Origin: Nostoc sp. UCD121 | Lineage (GTDB): Bacteria > Cyanobacteriota > Cyanobacteriia > Cyanobacteriales > Nostocaceae | Length of the DNA stretch: 64,000 nucleotides | NCBI RefSeq assembly: GCF_014222285.1 | Contig: NZ_JACKZS010000003.1 | Coordinates: 1-64,000 of the forward strand | Direction: 5' to 3' | Part shown: positions 36,867-46,246 of the stretch, piece after piece | Layout of the letters: each line of letters starts with the position of its first letter | How positions within the stretch are numbered: position 1 is the first letter of the stretch | Made by a program: the position numbers and the translations under genes | The notes under the pieces: model-generated | The model's input: only the letters and a program-made list of their open reading frames with translations | The model's database searches: none | Told to the model about the DNA's origin: nothing

Positions 36867-37265
36867 TTATACAGAATCATTTTCGGAATCAAAGCTGTCA
36901 TCTTTCTTATTAATTATCGCCTGGTTTTGAGCAGCATTTAATAGCTTTTGTTCAAGCCTACTAATACTAATTCCAAGCTCAGAAGCTTTTTTTGTTTTCC
37001 ACTCTTCTAGCTCACAATCATGTTGATTGAGCCATTCACGCACCGCAACGCGGGCCATCTCAGCTTTGCGAAGAGTCTGGCGAGCTGCATGAAAAATCAG
37101 TCGCTGGTTATCAAAGCTTGGCAATGAGAGCATGAATCGCTGTAGTTTCATTTTATCTAGGGTCTTTGGGGGGCGATCGCTGTTACTCACATAACTATTA
37201 GAACTCTTTTCAATTAGTATGTCACATAACAAAAATACATTACTCGAATTGCATACAAATTGCAT
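36867..37265 (-). CDS. Hypothetical helical protein
   Basis: A frame of 132 codons. The first about 38 residues look poorly coding; an internal ATG at about 37151 would give a 94-residue protein beginning MKLQRFMLSLPSFDNQ. The body (QTLRKAEMARVAVREWLNQHDCELEEW and SISRLEQKLLNAAQNQ) is charged and strongly helical, and the C-terminus is acidic. The sequence has real-protein character, but I do not recognise a family. It lies alone upstream of the biosynthetic operon and on the same strand. No domain suggests a regulator. Confidence 0.5.
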   Translation of the reverse strand: MQFVCNSSNVFLLCDILIEKSSNSYVSNSDRPPKTLDKMKLQRFMLSLPSFDNQRLIFHAARQTLRKAEMARVAVREWLNQHDCELEEWKTKKASELGISISRLEQKLLNAAQNQAIINKKDDSFDSENDSV

Positions 37266-37978
37266 ATATCTTCAGTTTAGCAATCACAGCTTGCTCGAAA
37301 AAATACTGAGAAAAAGTATTAAAGTATCAACAATATTAGCCTCGTATTAATTTATTTACTTATTGAAAAATAGAGATAATAGCCAATTAAATCAACCAAG
37401 TACCCGTGAGGTAATACTATAGTTTTTACATCTATCCAAAAGTCGATTTATTTTTTTTAAAGATTATGTATTAATCAATAAGATATTTTTTAAGGATTTT
37501 TATTCCTAAAGAAGTAATTCTGTCTGCAATGTAACAATAGCCACTAGCAACTATATCTAAAGAATGAAAAATACTAGCGAACAGCAGACCCATCATCAAG
37601 CAAAGAGTTATTTTGATATGCTGAGTAAAAGCGAGGACATAAAAATATTAGAAAGTAGTGAGAAATTGCAATTGTTTTTCATTAATTGTATCGATTACAT
37701 TGCTAGCTATTTCTCTTCACAACTGTTGCATATAGGTTGCAATCGAGTATCAATCAGTTTATCGTAAGTGATTAAATAATGTAATTCAATACTGTTTGTT
37801 TAAGAAGCGGAGAGATACATAAATAGGGAGAATGTAAATATAAATTCACCTGATTGCTGGTCGCTCTATACATTCATAAACGCGCAGTATGACAATGTGA
37901 TTTAATGCAATGAACCGTATTGTATGAAGCCTTCTGCATAATTAGACTGTCACGAAAAAAATATAAGGGTTTGCTGGC
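37266..37978. other. AT-rich intergenic region with one weak small frame
   Basis: Apart from the doubtful 67-residue frame at 37564-37767 nothing is seen. The region separates divergent genes (minus at 37265, plus at 37979), so it should hold promoters for both. Confidence 0.4.
37564..37767 (+). CDS. Doubtful 67-residue small protein
   Basis: A 67-codon frame starting with ATG at 37564. The product has a polar N-terminus (NTSEQQTHHQAKSYFDML) and a mixed hydrophobic end. The amino-acid mix is plausible, but there is only a weak ribosome site and no recognisable family. Confidence 0.25.
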   Translation: MKNTSEQQTHHQAKSYFDMLSKSEDIKILESSEKLQLFFINCIDYIASYFSSQLLHIGCNRVSISLS

Positions 37979-38302
37979 ATGAGACTATCTGAGCTAGATC
38001 CACTCATCCCGCTAATTGAGTTAAGAGAAGAACTCCTGAAGCTACCAAAAGGCTACTCATTTTATGAAGATGAACTGGTAGATTTTTTATCTCGACGAAG
38101 ATGGCCTGAAAGTAATCGCCGCATTGATCGGACAACTTTCTGGCGATGGAGAAACGACAACGGCATTGAACATCAAAAAGTATTTAGTCGATTGGATATC
38201 TTGAAACTCTGCCAAATTTGCGACCACTATCGCATAGATGGAACTCGCAACGAATATCTGGCGATCGTTAAAAGTAAAAAAGAGGCAGTTCTTAACAAAT
38301 AA
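37979..38302 (+). CDS. Small conserved-looking protein, possible DNA binder
   Basis: A 107-residue protein with AAGGG nine bases before its ATG. The composition (RRRWPESNRRIDRTTFWRWRND, then KVFSRLDILKLCQICDHYR) suggests a MerR- or excisionase-like winged-helix fold: a basic tryptophan-rich turn followed by an FSRLDILKLC helix. I do not recognise a named family. It is the gene just upstream of devB (296 bp gap) on the same strand. A regulatory role is only a suggestion. Confidence 0.6.
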   Translation: MRLSELDPLIPLIELREELLKLPKGYSFYEDELVDFLSRRRWPESNRRIDRTTFWRWRNDNGIEHQKVFSRLDILKLCQICDHYRIDGTRNEYLAIVKSKKEAVLNK

Positions 38303-38414
38303 AGCTACCTCTGGCTAGATGCATAAACTACCAACCGGCTTTATCCAGAGTTGATTTACTAACGGATTAATGGATCAATATGATTGATGTTAGTAATATC
38401 TAGCTTTGGAAGCT

Positions 38415-38445
38415 CCCCCCAACCCCCCTTCACTAGGGGGGCTTA
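38415..38445. repeat. GC-rich CCCCCC/GGGGGG hairpin repeat
   Basis: CCCCCC at 38423-38428 and GGGGGG at 38436-38441 flank the loop TTCACTA. It looks like a partial copy of the palindrome at 36226-36310 and lies in the upstream region of devB. It could also end transcription of the preceding small gene. Confidence 0.5.
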
Positions 38446-38597
38446 ATTCACTAATTCAAAATAGTTACTTTTACCCGCTTCAAGCTGAATTAGAGTGTTC
38501 ATATTTGCATGATATAAGGTCTAATTTCATCTCTGCTATTTCTGAATAATTTGGAAAGACCTTGTTCTCAGACATCGCTAATTTGGAATAGGTAATT

Positions 38598-39803
38598 ATG
38601 GTACAAAAACAAAAACAGTCATTCATCAAACCATTCGTTAAACCTGTAGTTTGGTGGCCAGTTATATTAGCAACTACTATGACTCTAGCTACTGGTGCAG
38701 CCTCTTTCTATACCTTTTCACGATTTCAGTTGTCCTCGAAAGTACAGCCTATAGCTACCCCACGTAGTTCTCCTAAAATGACTACTATTGCAGCATTAGG
38801 ATATTTAGAACCTCAAGGAGAGGTTATTCGTCTATCGGCTCCAGAGTCCCAAGGGGGTGTTAGGGTAACAAAACTTATGGTAAACAAAGGAGACAAAGTG
38901 CGACAGGGGCAAGTAGTTGCAATGCTTGACAGTTACTTTCCTCGTCTTGCAGCTTTAGAAAAAGCCCAACAACAAGTTTTAGTTGCTAAAGCTAGTCTTA
39001 ACCAGGTAAAAGCTGGCGCAAAAGCTGGAGATATATCTGCACAAAAAGCAACCATTGCTCGTTTAGAAGCTGAGTTGCGCGGAGAAACTTCTGCTCAAGA
39101 AGCAACGCTCGCTCGCTTAGAGGCTGAGTGGCGGAATGCTGAAAGCGAAAATCAGCGATATCAGCAGTTATACAAAGATGGTGCGATTTCAGCCTCCGAC
39201 GCAGATACTAAACGTTTACGACTCGATACAGTTCAACAGCAACTCAATGAAGCTAAAGCTTCTCTCAAGCGCACTACAGAAACTCTTCAAAAGCAGTTAA
39301 TCGAGGCCAAAGCCAGACTCAAGAGTATTGCTGAGGTTCGTCCTACCGACATAGCAGCAGCACAAGCTGATGTCGACAGTGCATTAGCCTCAGTTAACCA
39401 GGCTAAGGCAGAGTGGGATTTAAGTATTGTGCGATCGCCCATAACCGGGCAAATCATGAAAATTAATACTTGGCCTGGAGAAATTATCGGCACTACAGGA
39501 ATAGCTGATTTAGGTCGCACACAACAGATGTATGTGGTAGCAGAAGTCTATGAAACTGATATTAAAAAAGTCCGTATCGGTCAGTCGGCGATTATTACTA
39601 GCGATGCTTTACCAGGGAAATTACGAGGAAAAGTTACAGATATTGGTTTACAAGTTGGCAAACAAAATATCTTCAATAACAACCCTCAAGCAGACACAGA
39701 TAACAAAATAGTTGATGTAAAAATTCGTATTGATAATCTTCAAGATAACCAGAGAGTTGCTGGTCTGACTGATTTACAAGTAGAGGTAATTATTGAGATT
39801 TAA
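38598..39803 (+). CDS. devB: DevB-like membrane fusion protein (HlyD family)
   Basis: A 401-residue periplasmic adaptor of a DevBCA-type exporter. A single N-terminal membrane anchor lies at about 18-40 (VVWWPVILATTMTLATGAASFY). A barrel-sandwich half-motif follows (VTKLMVNKGDKVRQGQVVAMLDS), then a long alpha-hairpin rich in alanine and charged residues (about 115-255), the second half (SIVRSPITGQIMKINTWPGEII) and a beta-barrel end. In Anabaena, DevB joins the DevC/DevA pump to an outer-membrane TolC protein and exports heterocyst envelope glycolipids. Here it heads the set devB-devC-devA. Several DevBCA copies occur in Nostoc genomes, so this need not be the heterocyst-specific one. Confidence 0.9.
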   Translation: MVQKQKQSFIKPFVKPVVWWPVILATTMTLATGAASFYTFSRFQLSSKVQPIATPRSSPKMTTIAALGYLEPQGEVIRLSAPESQGGVRVTKLMVNKGDKVRQGQVVAMLDSYFPRLAALEKAQQQVLVAKASLNQVKAGAKAGDISAQKATIARLEAELRGETSAQEATLARLEAEWRNAESENQRYQQLYKDGAISASDADTKRLRLDTVQQQLNEAKASLKRTTETLQKQLIEAKARLKSIAEVRPTDIAAAQADVDSALASVNQAKAEWDLSIVRSPITGQIMKINTWPGEIIGTTGIADLGRTQQMYVVAEVYETDIKKVRIGQSAIITSDALPGKLRGKVTDIGLQVGKQNIFNNNPQADTDNKIVDVKIRIDNLQDNQRVAGLTDLQVEVIIEI

Positions 39804-39953
39804 AACTTTTAAAAAAAGCTTTGTTAACTCATCAAACGTCACTATTTTACTTAATAGTAATTCGTGATTGACTACGCTTTCACAAAGAATTATTGATTTA
39901 AACAAAGCATTCTTTCTTAATTTAGTCTAATTTCCATCATTGAGGTTTACTAA

Positions 39954-41126
39954 ATGATTCTCAATATCCCCTTAGCTTGGTTACAACTAGCCAGACAAAA
40001 AATTCGCTTTCTTGTAGCTTTAGCTGGGATTGCCTTTGTTGCAGTTCTCATGTTTATGCAAATTGGTTTTCAATCTGCTCTTTATGACAGTGCTACGCAG
40101 TTGCATAAGAATCTAGAAGGAGACTTATTTTTAATCAGTGCCCAATATAAATCTTTAACATCCAATCAGAGCTTTTCTCGGTCGTATTTATATCAAGTAT
40201 TAGGCTTTGATAGTGTGGAATCAGTTAGCCCTTTATATGTACAATTTGCCAAGTTTAAAAATCCCAATAATGGTTTAAAATTTCCATTATATGTGCTGGG
40301 ATTTGACCCAGTTAAATCAGTTTTCAAATTTCCAAATATTGAAGAAAAGCTTGATTTGATTAAAATCCCTAATATCGTTTTATTTGACCGCGATTCTCGT
40401 CCTGAATTTGGAGCGATCGCTAAAAATTTTGAAAAAGGCAAACTTATCAAAGTTGAAATATTTAGCTACAGTGGATTAGTCGGTTACAAAGTTAAAATTG
40501 GTGGCTTATTTAAGCTAGGGCCTTCCTTTGGAGTCGATGGAAATTTAATCGTTAGTTCTTCAACTTTCGTCCGTATATTTCAAGATCGTCCAGTACAAAA
40601 GATAGATATAGGATTAATTAAAATCAAACCTGGTGCCAATCCTCAAAAAGTTTTGGCAGATTTATCAGCCAAGCTACCCAAAGACGTAAAAGTAATTACT
40701 CGCAAAGATTTTATTGCTTTAGAAAAAGCCTATTGGTCTCTTAGAACACCCATTGGATTTGTATTTAATCTGATGGTATTAATGGGTTTTATTGTTGGTG
40801 TAATCGTTGTTTATCAAATCCTTTATAGTAATATTTCTAGTCATTTAACTGAATATGCAACCTTAAAAGCAATGGGATTTAAAAACAAATACTTATTAAG
40901 TGTGGTTTTTCAACAAGCTTTAATTTTAGCATCTCTAGGTTATATTCCAGGGCTGGCTATATCTATAGCCTTATATGATGTGTCAAGAAATGCTACTAAA
41001 TTACCAGTTATTATGAGTACAGATAAAGCCATTTTAGTATTGATATCAGCAACCTTAATGTGCTTAACTTCTGGATTTTTATCTACAAACAAACTTAGAA
41101 ATGTAGATCCAGCAGATATTTTTTAA
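39954..41126 (+). CDS. devC: DevC-like ABC exporter permease
   Basis: A 390-residue MacB/FtsX-type permease. It has one N-terminal transmembrane helix (about 18-40), a large extracytoplasmic domain (about 45-260) and three C-terminal helices (about 265-295, 315-345 and 355-375). The C-terminal LKAMGFKNKYLLSVVFQQALIL segment is the FtsX core. GAGGT is eight bases before the ATG. It pairs with DevA (ATPase) and DevB (adaptor). The gap to devA is 267 bp and includes a dispersed repeat (41151-41267), so devA may have its own ribosome entry or promoter. Confidence 0.92.
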   Translation: MILNIPLAWLQLARQKIRFLVALAGIAFVAVLMFMQIGFQSALYDSATQLHKNLEGDLFLISAQYKSLTSNQSFSRSYLYQVLGFDSVESVSPLYVQFAKFKNPNNGLKFPLYVLGFDPVKSVFKFPNIEEKLDLIKIPNIVLFDRDSRPEFGAIAKNFEKGKLIKVEIFSYSGLVGYKVKIGGLFKLGPSFGVDGNLIVSSSTFVRIFQDRPVQKIDIGLIKIKPGANPQKVLADLSAKLPKDVKVITRKDFIALEKAYWSLRTPIGFVFNLMVLMGFIVGVIVVYQILYSNISSHLTEYATLKAMGFKNKYLLSVVFQQALILASLGYIPGLAISIALYDVSRNATKLPVIMSTDKAILVLISATLMCLTSGFLSTNKLRNVDPADIF

Positions 41127-41150
41127 TTTGACATTAAATAGGTCGGATAA

Positions 41151-41267
41151 ATTAAAGCTAACTGGCTAAGTCTGTCATTTGTGCTTTGTCATTGGTCATT
41201 AGTAAGGGTTTTAAACATATTTACGTTTCGTAACATACTTGGTTTTTTTTACGCAAACTTACTTAGA
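41151..41267 (+). repeat. Dispersed 115-bp direct repeat, copy 1
   Basis: Begins ATTAAAGCTAACTGGC, includes TCATTGGTCATTAGTAA and CGTTTCGTAACATA, and closely matches 52109-52223 in the same orientation. It sits between devC and devA. Confidence 0.75.
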
Positions 41268-41393
41268 CTGCTTTGATTTCTATTCGCGCAGCGCAATTGC
41301 AATAGGTAGACAATAGATAATAAAGCTCTTTGAGTTTTACCTACCTTCGCAAAAATCAAATATGAGTCATATACATATATATCTGAAAAAATC

Positions 41394-42098
41394 ATGAAAA
41401 CAAAGTTTATTGTGAGTATCAACGATCTAAATCATTACTTTGGTGAGAAAAGAGTACGAAGTCAAATATTGTTTGATATTAATTTTAATATTAAATTTGG
41501 AGAAATTGTGATTATGACTGGGCCATCAGGTTCAGGAAAAACAACTTTACTAACTTTAATTGGTGGGTTACGGTCTGTCCAAGAGGGAAGCCTTAAATTT
41601 TTAGGTCAAGAGCTTTCTGGAGCTAGTAATGAGCAATTAGTTAAAGTACGCCGCCACATTGGATATATTTTCCAAGCTCATAACTTATTAGATTTCTTAA
41701 CAGCCAGACAAAATGTTCAAATGTCGCTAGAATTACACAAAAATATTTCTGAATGGGAAGCTCGCAGCAAATCAGAAGCTATACTAAATGCGGTTAAATT
41801 GGAAAATAGAGTTAATTATTACCCATCTGATCTCTCTGGGGGACAAAAACAAAGGGTAGCAATTGCTCGTGCTTTAGTAAGCCATCCAAAATTAGTTTTA
41901 GCTGATGAGCCTACAGCTGCTTTAGACAGTAAAACAGGCCGAGATGTTGTCACGCTAATGCAGAAACTAGCTAAAGAACAGAATTGTGCTATCTTAATGG
42001 TCACTCACGACAACAGAATTTTAGATATTGCCGATCGCATAATTCAGATGGAAGATGGTTATCTGGTCAAAGAGGTTTGTCATCTGCCAAATGGATGA
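41394..42098 (+). CDS. devA: DevA-like ABC exporter ATPase
   Basis: A 234-residue nucleotide-binding subunit of the MacB/LolD type. Walker A GPSGSGKTT is at 43-51, the signature LSGGQKQRVAIARAL is near 145, Walker B LVLADEPTAALD follows, and the switch histidine is in MVTHDNR. The length is that of a lone ATPase domain. It powers the devB/devC exporter upstream on the same strand. The ATG has no strong ribosome site. Substrate unknown; envelope lipid is the known substrate of the Anabaena homologue. Confidence 0.93.
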   Translation: MKTKFIVSINDLNHYFGEKRVRSQILFDINFNIKFGEIVIMTGPSGSGKTTLLTLIGGLRSVQEGSLKFLGQELSGASNEQLVKVRRHIGYIFQAHNLLDFLTARQNVQMSLELHKNISEWEARSKSEAILNAVKLENRVNYYPSDLSGGQKQRVAIARALVSHPKLVLADEPTAALDSKTGRDVVTLMQKLAKEQNCAILMVTHDNRILDIADRIIQMEDGYLVKEVCHLPNG

Positions 42099-43116
42099 TA
42101 ACCAAATACCTGTAAAATTTGAATATGTCTTTATGAATACTAATTTAGTTTAATTTTGCTACAAATATCCAGCACAGAAGTTGAGGGTAAAGAATTTGTA
42201 TGAGTCATTATAGTGAAACAATATTCCTTAAGTCTAGAGTAAGACACATCTAGAGTATGAAGTTATAAGTTATCGGTTGAAATAATATAATATTGTAGAG
42301 TATTTTTAGATAGAGCATTAGGCTTTATTACCAGCATTTAGCTGCTTAATTTTATAAAATGTATCTAAATAAATAAAAAAAATAAAAAAAATCAACTCAT
42401 CGAAAAATCTAAAGATCGTTGTATTCATTACGATTGGTACAGAAGTTTATGCTTAAAGATTTGATTTTTTGTCTACAAGAAGCAGCTTTATACCTTCTAT
42501 TCAAAAAATCTCGAACACCTCAAGATCCTTCTGAATGTCTTGTGAATCCTCCCTGTGGATGTGCTAATCCAGGGCAATATATCCAGTGTGAAGATTGTGA
42601 TTATCTTGAGTCCTGCTTATCGGATTGTAAGCTGCAAAACGTTTCGTTATTTTCATGTTCACAGAGTAAATTTAATTAATGTAAAAGTAATGCCTGCGAT
42701 AGAAGTAGGTTTACTCCTATGGGAGAAGTGTAATAAAAAACTAGCTGTTATGTTAATTAGGAATGAAAAAACAATTCATAATAAGTAATTAAAAGTAGAG
42801 CGCAAGTGAATATAAATAAATATTTTTACATCAGTAAGATTAATTTTTATTCCTTGTTTTTTTGTGAGCAAGCGATTTTGCTCGTAGCTTATTAATCATA
42901 AATTAAATAATTACTGATTATGAATTAGTTTGAGTCTGGCGAATATTCATGTGTTATGGAGCTTCAAATGCTTTCAATTTTTCCAACATAAACTAAGTGA
43001 AAAACTTCTGAATTTATCTTGGTTGTCAAAAGTTACCTAACTTAGCACTGGATTAAGTAGAAAATATCAGTTTTGAACATCAATCAACCACAGAAATCTA
43101 CAACATAAAAGGAACT
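42099..43116. other. AT-rich gap of 1 kb with one small cysteine-rich frame
   Basis: The small gene at 42449-42679 is the only plausible coding sequence. Other stretches are AT-rich with poly-A runs near 42370-42400. The last part holds the leader of the repeat-rich secreted protein, with AAAAGGA before its start. Confidence 0.45.
42449..42679 (+). CDS. Small cysteine-rich protein
   Basis: A 76-residue product with nine cysteines. They include a PCGCANPGQYIQCEDCDYLESCLSDC block that could bind metal or iron-sulphur. The N-terminal 20 residues are hydrophobic (LKDLIFCLQEAALYLLF) and may lie at the membrane. The frame can be extended to a TTG at 42419, but ATG 42449 is preferred. I recognise no family. 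It follows the devBCA genes by 350 bp on the same strand. The cysteine pattern is too regular to be chance alone, yet the coding claim remains moderate. Confidence 0.5.
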   Translation: MLKDLIFCLQEAALYLLFKKSRTPQDPSECLVNPPCGCANPGQYIQCEDCDYLESCLSDCKLQNVSLFSCSQSKFN

Positions 43117-43938
43117 ATGACCATGAAGTCTTTTAATTTATCTAAAACTGTTCTGGCTACTGCTTTTGCCATAAGTTTCGCTTCTGTATCCTTACCTCCT
43201 ACTGTTTTTGCCCAAAGCGGTGGCTCAGGTAGTGGGGGGTCTAGTAGTGGCAGTAGTTCAGGTACTGGAACTACTGGTACTGGTTCAGGTACTGGAACTA
43301 CAGGCACTGGCTCAGGTTCTGGGTTAGGTACTGGCTCAGGTACTGGAACTACAGGCACTGGCTCAGGTACTGGAACAACAGGCACTGGCTCAGGTTCTGA
43401 TGCTACAGGAAGTGGTTTAGGTACTGGAACAACAGGCACTGGCTCAGGTTCTGGAACTACAGGTTCTGGTTTAGGTACTGGAACAACAGGCACTGGCTCA
43501 GGTTCTGATGCTACAGGAAGTGGTTTAGGTACTGGAACAACAGGTACTGGCTCAGGTTCTGGAACTACGGGTACTGGTTCAGGTTCTGGCTTAGGTACTG
43601 GAACAACAGGTACTGGCTCAGGTTCTGATGCTACAGGAAGTGGTTTAGGTACTGGAACAACAGGCACTGGCTCAGGTACTGATACCACAGGCACTGGAAC
43701 TACAAGTACTGGCTCAGGTACTGGTACAACAGGTACTGGTACAACAGGTACTGACACTACAGGTACTAACAGAAACGCAGGTGTTACAACTTCCCAAAGA
43801 ACTGAAGATCGCGGTTTCGATTGGGGTTGGCTAGGTTTACTTGGTCTAGCCGGTTTAGCAGGCCTGGCTCGTAATCGTGATAATAAAGTCCGGGCTTATA
43901 ACGATCCTAATGAAGTAACGGGTACTCGTTCTAGATAG
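43117..43938 (+). CDS. Secreted Gly/Thr/Ser repeat protein with WG-CTERM-like tail
   Basis: A 273-residue exported protein. The signal peptide is at about 1-33, cleaved near VFAQS. Residues about 34-215 are low-complexity repeats built from [12 protein letters not shown] units with DATGSGL variants. The C-terminus has a polar segment, then [21 protein letters not shown], a tryptophan-glycine and hydrophobic helix followed by basic residues, which is the layout of WGxxGxxG-CTERM sorting tails. Such proteins are thought to be anchored or processed at the membrane. AAGGA is three bases before the first ATG and nine before the ATG at 43123, so the second is the likelier start. It is not linked to an operon, and a terminator follows at 44002-44030. 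A surface or matrix role is plausible but unproven. Confidence 0.85.
   Translation: MTMKSFNLSKTVLATAFAISFASVSLPPTVFAQSGGSGSGGSSSGSSSGTGTTGTGSGTGTTGTGSGSGLGTGSGTGTTGTGSGTGTTGTGSGSDATGSGLGTGTTGTGSGSGTTGSGLGTGTTGTGSGSDATGSGLGTGTTGTGSGSGTTGTGSGSGLGTGTTGTGSGSDATGSGLGTGTTGTGSGTDTTGTGTTSTGSGTGTTGTGTTGTDTTGTNRNAGVTTSQRTEDRGFDWGWLGLLGLAGLAGLARNRDNKVRAYNDPNEVTGTRSR
43220..43770. repeat. Tandem minisatellite in the secreted protein gene
   Basis: Imperfect repeats of about 54 bp built from ggtactggaacaacaggc and tcaggttctgatgctaca units. They encode the Gly/Thr/Ser tract. Near-identity between units suggests expansion by slippage, so length variation between strains is likely. Confidence 0.85.
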
Positions 43939-44001
43939 TATTCACTACATTCTAGAAATCGTACAACTCTTGTTTTTGTCAACTTCAGGTTAGGTCAGTA
44001 G

Positions 44002-44030
44002 GGGCACAATATATTGATATTGCGCCCTTT
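44002..44030. terminator. Bidirectional terminator
   Basis: GGGCACAATAT (44002-44012) pairs with ATATTGCGCCC (44017-44027) with one mismatch, followed by a run of T. It lies between convergent genes (43938 plus, 44050 minus) and can serve both. Confidence 0.7.
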
Positions 44031-44049
44031 TAATTACATCCCAGGTTAC

Positions 44050-46113
44050 TCAAATCAAACTACTGCCTTGCCCAATGAAAATTATATTTGCCAAAACTTG
44101 TATTTTTGTTAGCGCCCGCACCAGACGTTGAGCCTGATGTTTATAAAGTGGTATTGGCAATACTCCAGGCAAATTATTCATCCATTGCCTAGCAGTAGCT
44201 AAACTACATCCTGTAATCAAAACTATTTCTTCAGCACCATAGACAACAGCATTTGTAGTCAAAGCTTTCTCGATCTCCACCTGCCAAAGGCGAGGCAGCA
44301 TTTCACCCCATTCGATTCGCTGCAAACTACTGCTTGTGGCTAAAACAATCAAGCGATCGCCAGCATAAAGCTTAACATCATACCAGGGCATTAAGGAGTA
44401 ATTATCTCGCCGATATTTATGGTAGAGAATCGGCACAACACTATAGCCAGATGCTATTTCAGATAGAAGCAACCCATTCAGGGTATCGCCATCTTCAATC
44501 TTGTATTCCGTCACCATGACTATTTGCTCGCTCAAGTGAAACAAGCTCAAAACATTTTCCCCAAAGGCAGCACAAGCAAAGACTTCCGCAGATAAAGCCG
44601 CGCCACATAAAACTTGGGCATAGGGAAACAGAGGAGCGATATTATCACTAAAATGACGATCTTGAGAGCGGAGAATCAAGCTAGTGGTGGGGTTCATTCC
44701 ATGAGCCATCAAACCAATTTCTAGATTTTCCATATTATCGTCCCCCACTAAAACGATACTTTTAGCACGGGATAGATTCACCTTAGCTAGTGCTTCGGTA
44801 GCATTGCCAATAATCAGGGGTATATCTGGTAAAGTGCCTGGTTCGAGAGTGGTAGTATGAATTCCTACTAACGGCTGATTGAGTTCTTGCAAAAGAGCAG
44901 CAACTTTCTGTCCCAAGCGATTTAAGCCAATAATTACTACATGGTTGCGTTGTGGTATGGGAGGACGAGACTTGAAAAACTGGAATCTGGAAGTGACAAG
45001 AGCATCAGTTACCAGTGCATATAATACTCCCACGAAAGCTTGACCTGTCAACGTGAGTCCCAGACTAAAGAACCGCAACCACCAAGGGATACGATCTGAT
45101 GGTTCAGATTGCGAGCTAAACTCAACACCGCCAAATAAATCTCCGTATCCTCCCAAGAGCAAGACTGCTGTTGCATAGAAAGCTTCTTGCAGGGTGATGT
45201 CAGGATAATACAAGCGGTAAAGAATAATTCCAACGAACCACAAAATAAGTACAGTAATCCCATAAATTGTTGCAATTCGCCGAATTTGATTTTGGCTTTG
45301 GTAGTAAGATTGCCAAAATTGTAATATTTTTTGCTTAAGATTCTTCGCTGTGATGCCTTGAAGAAACTCTTGCCACTGCCAACTTTGGCCATGAGATTTA
45401 TTTGTATATTGCTCAGAGAAAGCCAATTCGTATGCAACATCAATGTAAACGAGTGTGTCTCCTACCTGCACTTCTGCTTCTGGGTTCCATCCAAACAATT
45501 CTTTGAGGGGATCGGATGAAACGGTTGTGTGACTCAAAATGCGGCGAGTTGTGAGATTGAGTCTATGTACTGGCTTGCCATTGCACCAGCTATCCTTCGC
45601 TTGTACTTGGTGCTTGATTATTTGCAATAGTTGCCCTTCTAAAGTAAAGTAACCAATGGCTTCAGATCCGAGAGATGCTAAAGCAAAGGCATGAGCAGAG
45701 AGATGGGTAGGCTCAAAGGCAACAAAATTGCCTAAGTTTTCGGACAAAAGTTTGTTGAAATTTTGTTTGTCAGAACGTACAATCAGGCGAACGTGCGGAT
45801 TAAGTCGCCGTGCTGCAAACGCTGCTTCTATATTTATCCGCTCATTTCTTGTGACTAAAAGTATTGAACGACATTGCTTTATACCTGCCTGCTCTAAAAC
45901 ACTTGGTTGGCGGCAGTCTCCGATGATTAATTTTTCTAGTAAGCTTGGTACTTCTGGGACTTCCCAATGTTCGAGTTGTACATCGTCAATGGCGTTAACT
46001 TTAACGTCGTACTCCTTTAAGACTGCAACACAATGTTGTCCTAAACTTTGGAGTCCGCATACTAAGAAAAGGTCTTGGGATTTTTTGGGATTGGTGCTAG
46101 GAGGAGGATGCAC
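44050..46113 (-). CDS. Potassium-channel-like protein with two RCK domains
   Basis: A 687-residue protein with a TrkA-N/RCK nucleotide-binding domain at each end of a two-helix channel core. The first RCK (about 8-210) starts LFLVCGLQSLGQHC; the channel segment (about 270-380) has two hydrophobic helices and a pore loop with filter GGYGD (Y323) rather than TVGYGD; the second RCK (about 385-660) starts VVIIGLNRLGQKV. Such proteins gate K+ flow in response to NAD(H) or related ligands. No ATG is available: the frame opens with GTG at 46113, bounded upstream by a stop at 46159-46161. The start is therefore GTG. It is convergent with the secreted-protein gene and divergent from the pentapeptide gene. 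Confidence 0.87.
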   Translation of the reverse strand: MHPPPSTNPKKSQDLFLVCGLQSLGQHCVAVLKEYDVKVNAIDDVQLEHWEVPEVPSLLEKLIIGDCRQPSVLEQAGIKQCRSILLVTRNERINIEAAFAARRLNPHVRLIVRSDKQNFNKLLSENLGNFVAFEPTHLSAHAFALASLGSEAIGYFTLEGQLLQIIKHQVQAKDSWCNGKPVHRLNLTTRRILSHTTVSSDPLKELFGWNPEAEVQVGDTLVYIDVAYELAFSEQYTNKSHGQSWQWQEFLQGITAKNLKQKILQFWQSYYQSQNQIRRIATIYGITVLILWFVGIILYRLYYPDITLQEAFYATAVLLLGGYGDLFGGVEFSSQSEPSDRIPWWLRFFSLGLTLTGQAFVGVLYALVTDALVTSRFQFFKSRPPIPQRNHVVIIGLNRLGQKVAALLQELNQPLVGIHTTTLEPGTLPDIPLIIGNATEALAKVNLSRAKSIVLVGDDNMENLEIGLMAHGMNPTTSLILRSQDRHFSDNIAPLFPYAQVLCGAALSAEVFACAAFGENVLSLFHLSEQIVMVTEYKIEDGDTLNGLLLSEIASGYSVVPILYHKYRRDNYSLMPWYDVKLYAGDRLIVLATSSSLQRIEWGEMLPRLWQVEIEKALTTNAVVYGAEEIVLITGCSLATARQWMNNLPGVLPIPLYKHQAQRLVRALTKIQVLANIIFIGQGSSLI

Positions 46114-46246
46114 TTTCTGTTGATGGCAGCATTCAATACTGCTAACAGTACGTGTTTGCTAGGATTATATCTTACCGTTCGCGCGATCGCATGAATTCGG
46201 CATAAGGCATTGGGCAATATGTGTTACTTGATGTGGGAGTTGAGGA

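Noticed and set aside
43098..43757. 219-codon minus-strand frame rich in Pro-Val-Pro repeats
   Set aside because: It is the antisense of the Gly/Thr/Ser repeat gene; the repeat's codon period keeps it open. It has no ribosome site and covers exactly the repeat array.
43220..43770. Possible CRISPR array
   Set aside because: Units are contiguous, lack unique spacers and are in frame with a secreted protein, so this is a coding minisatellite.
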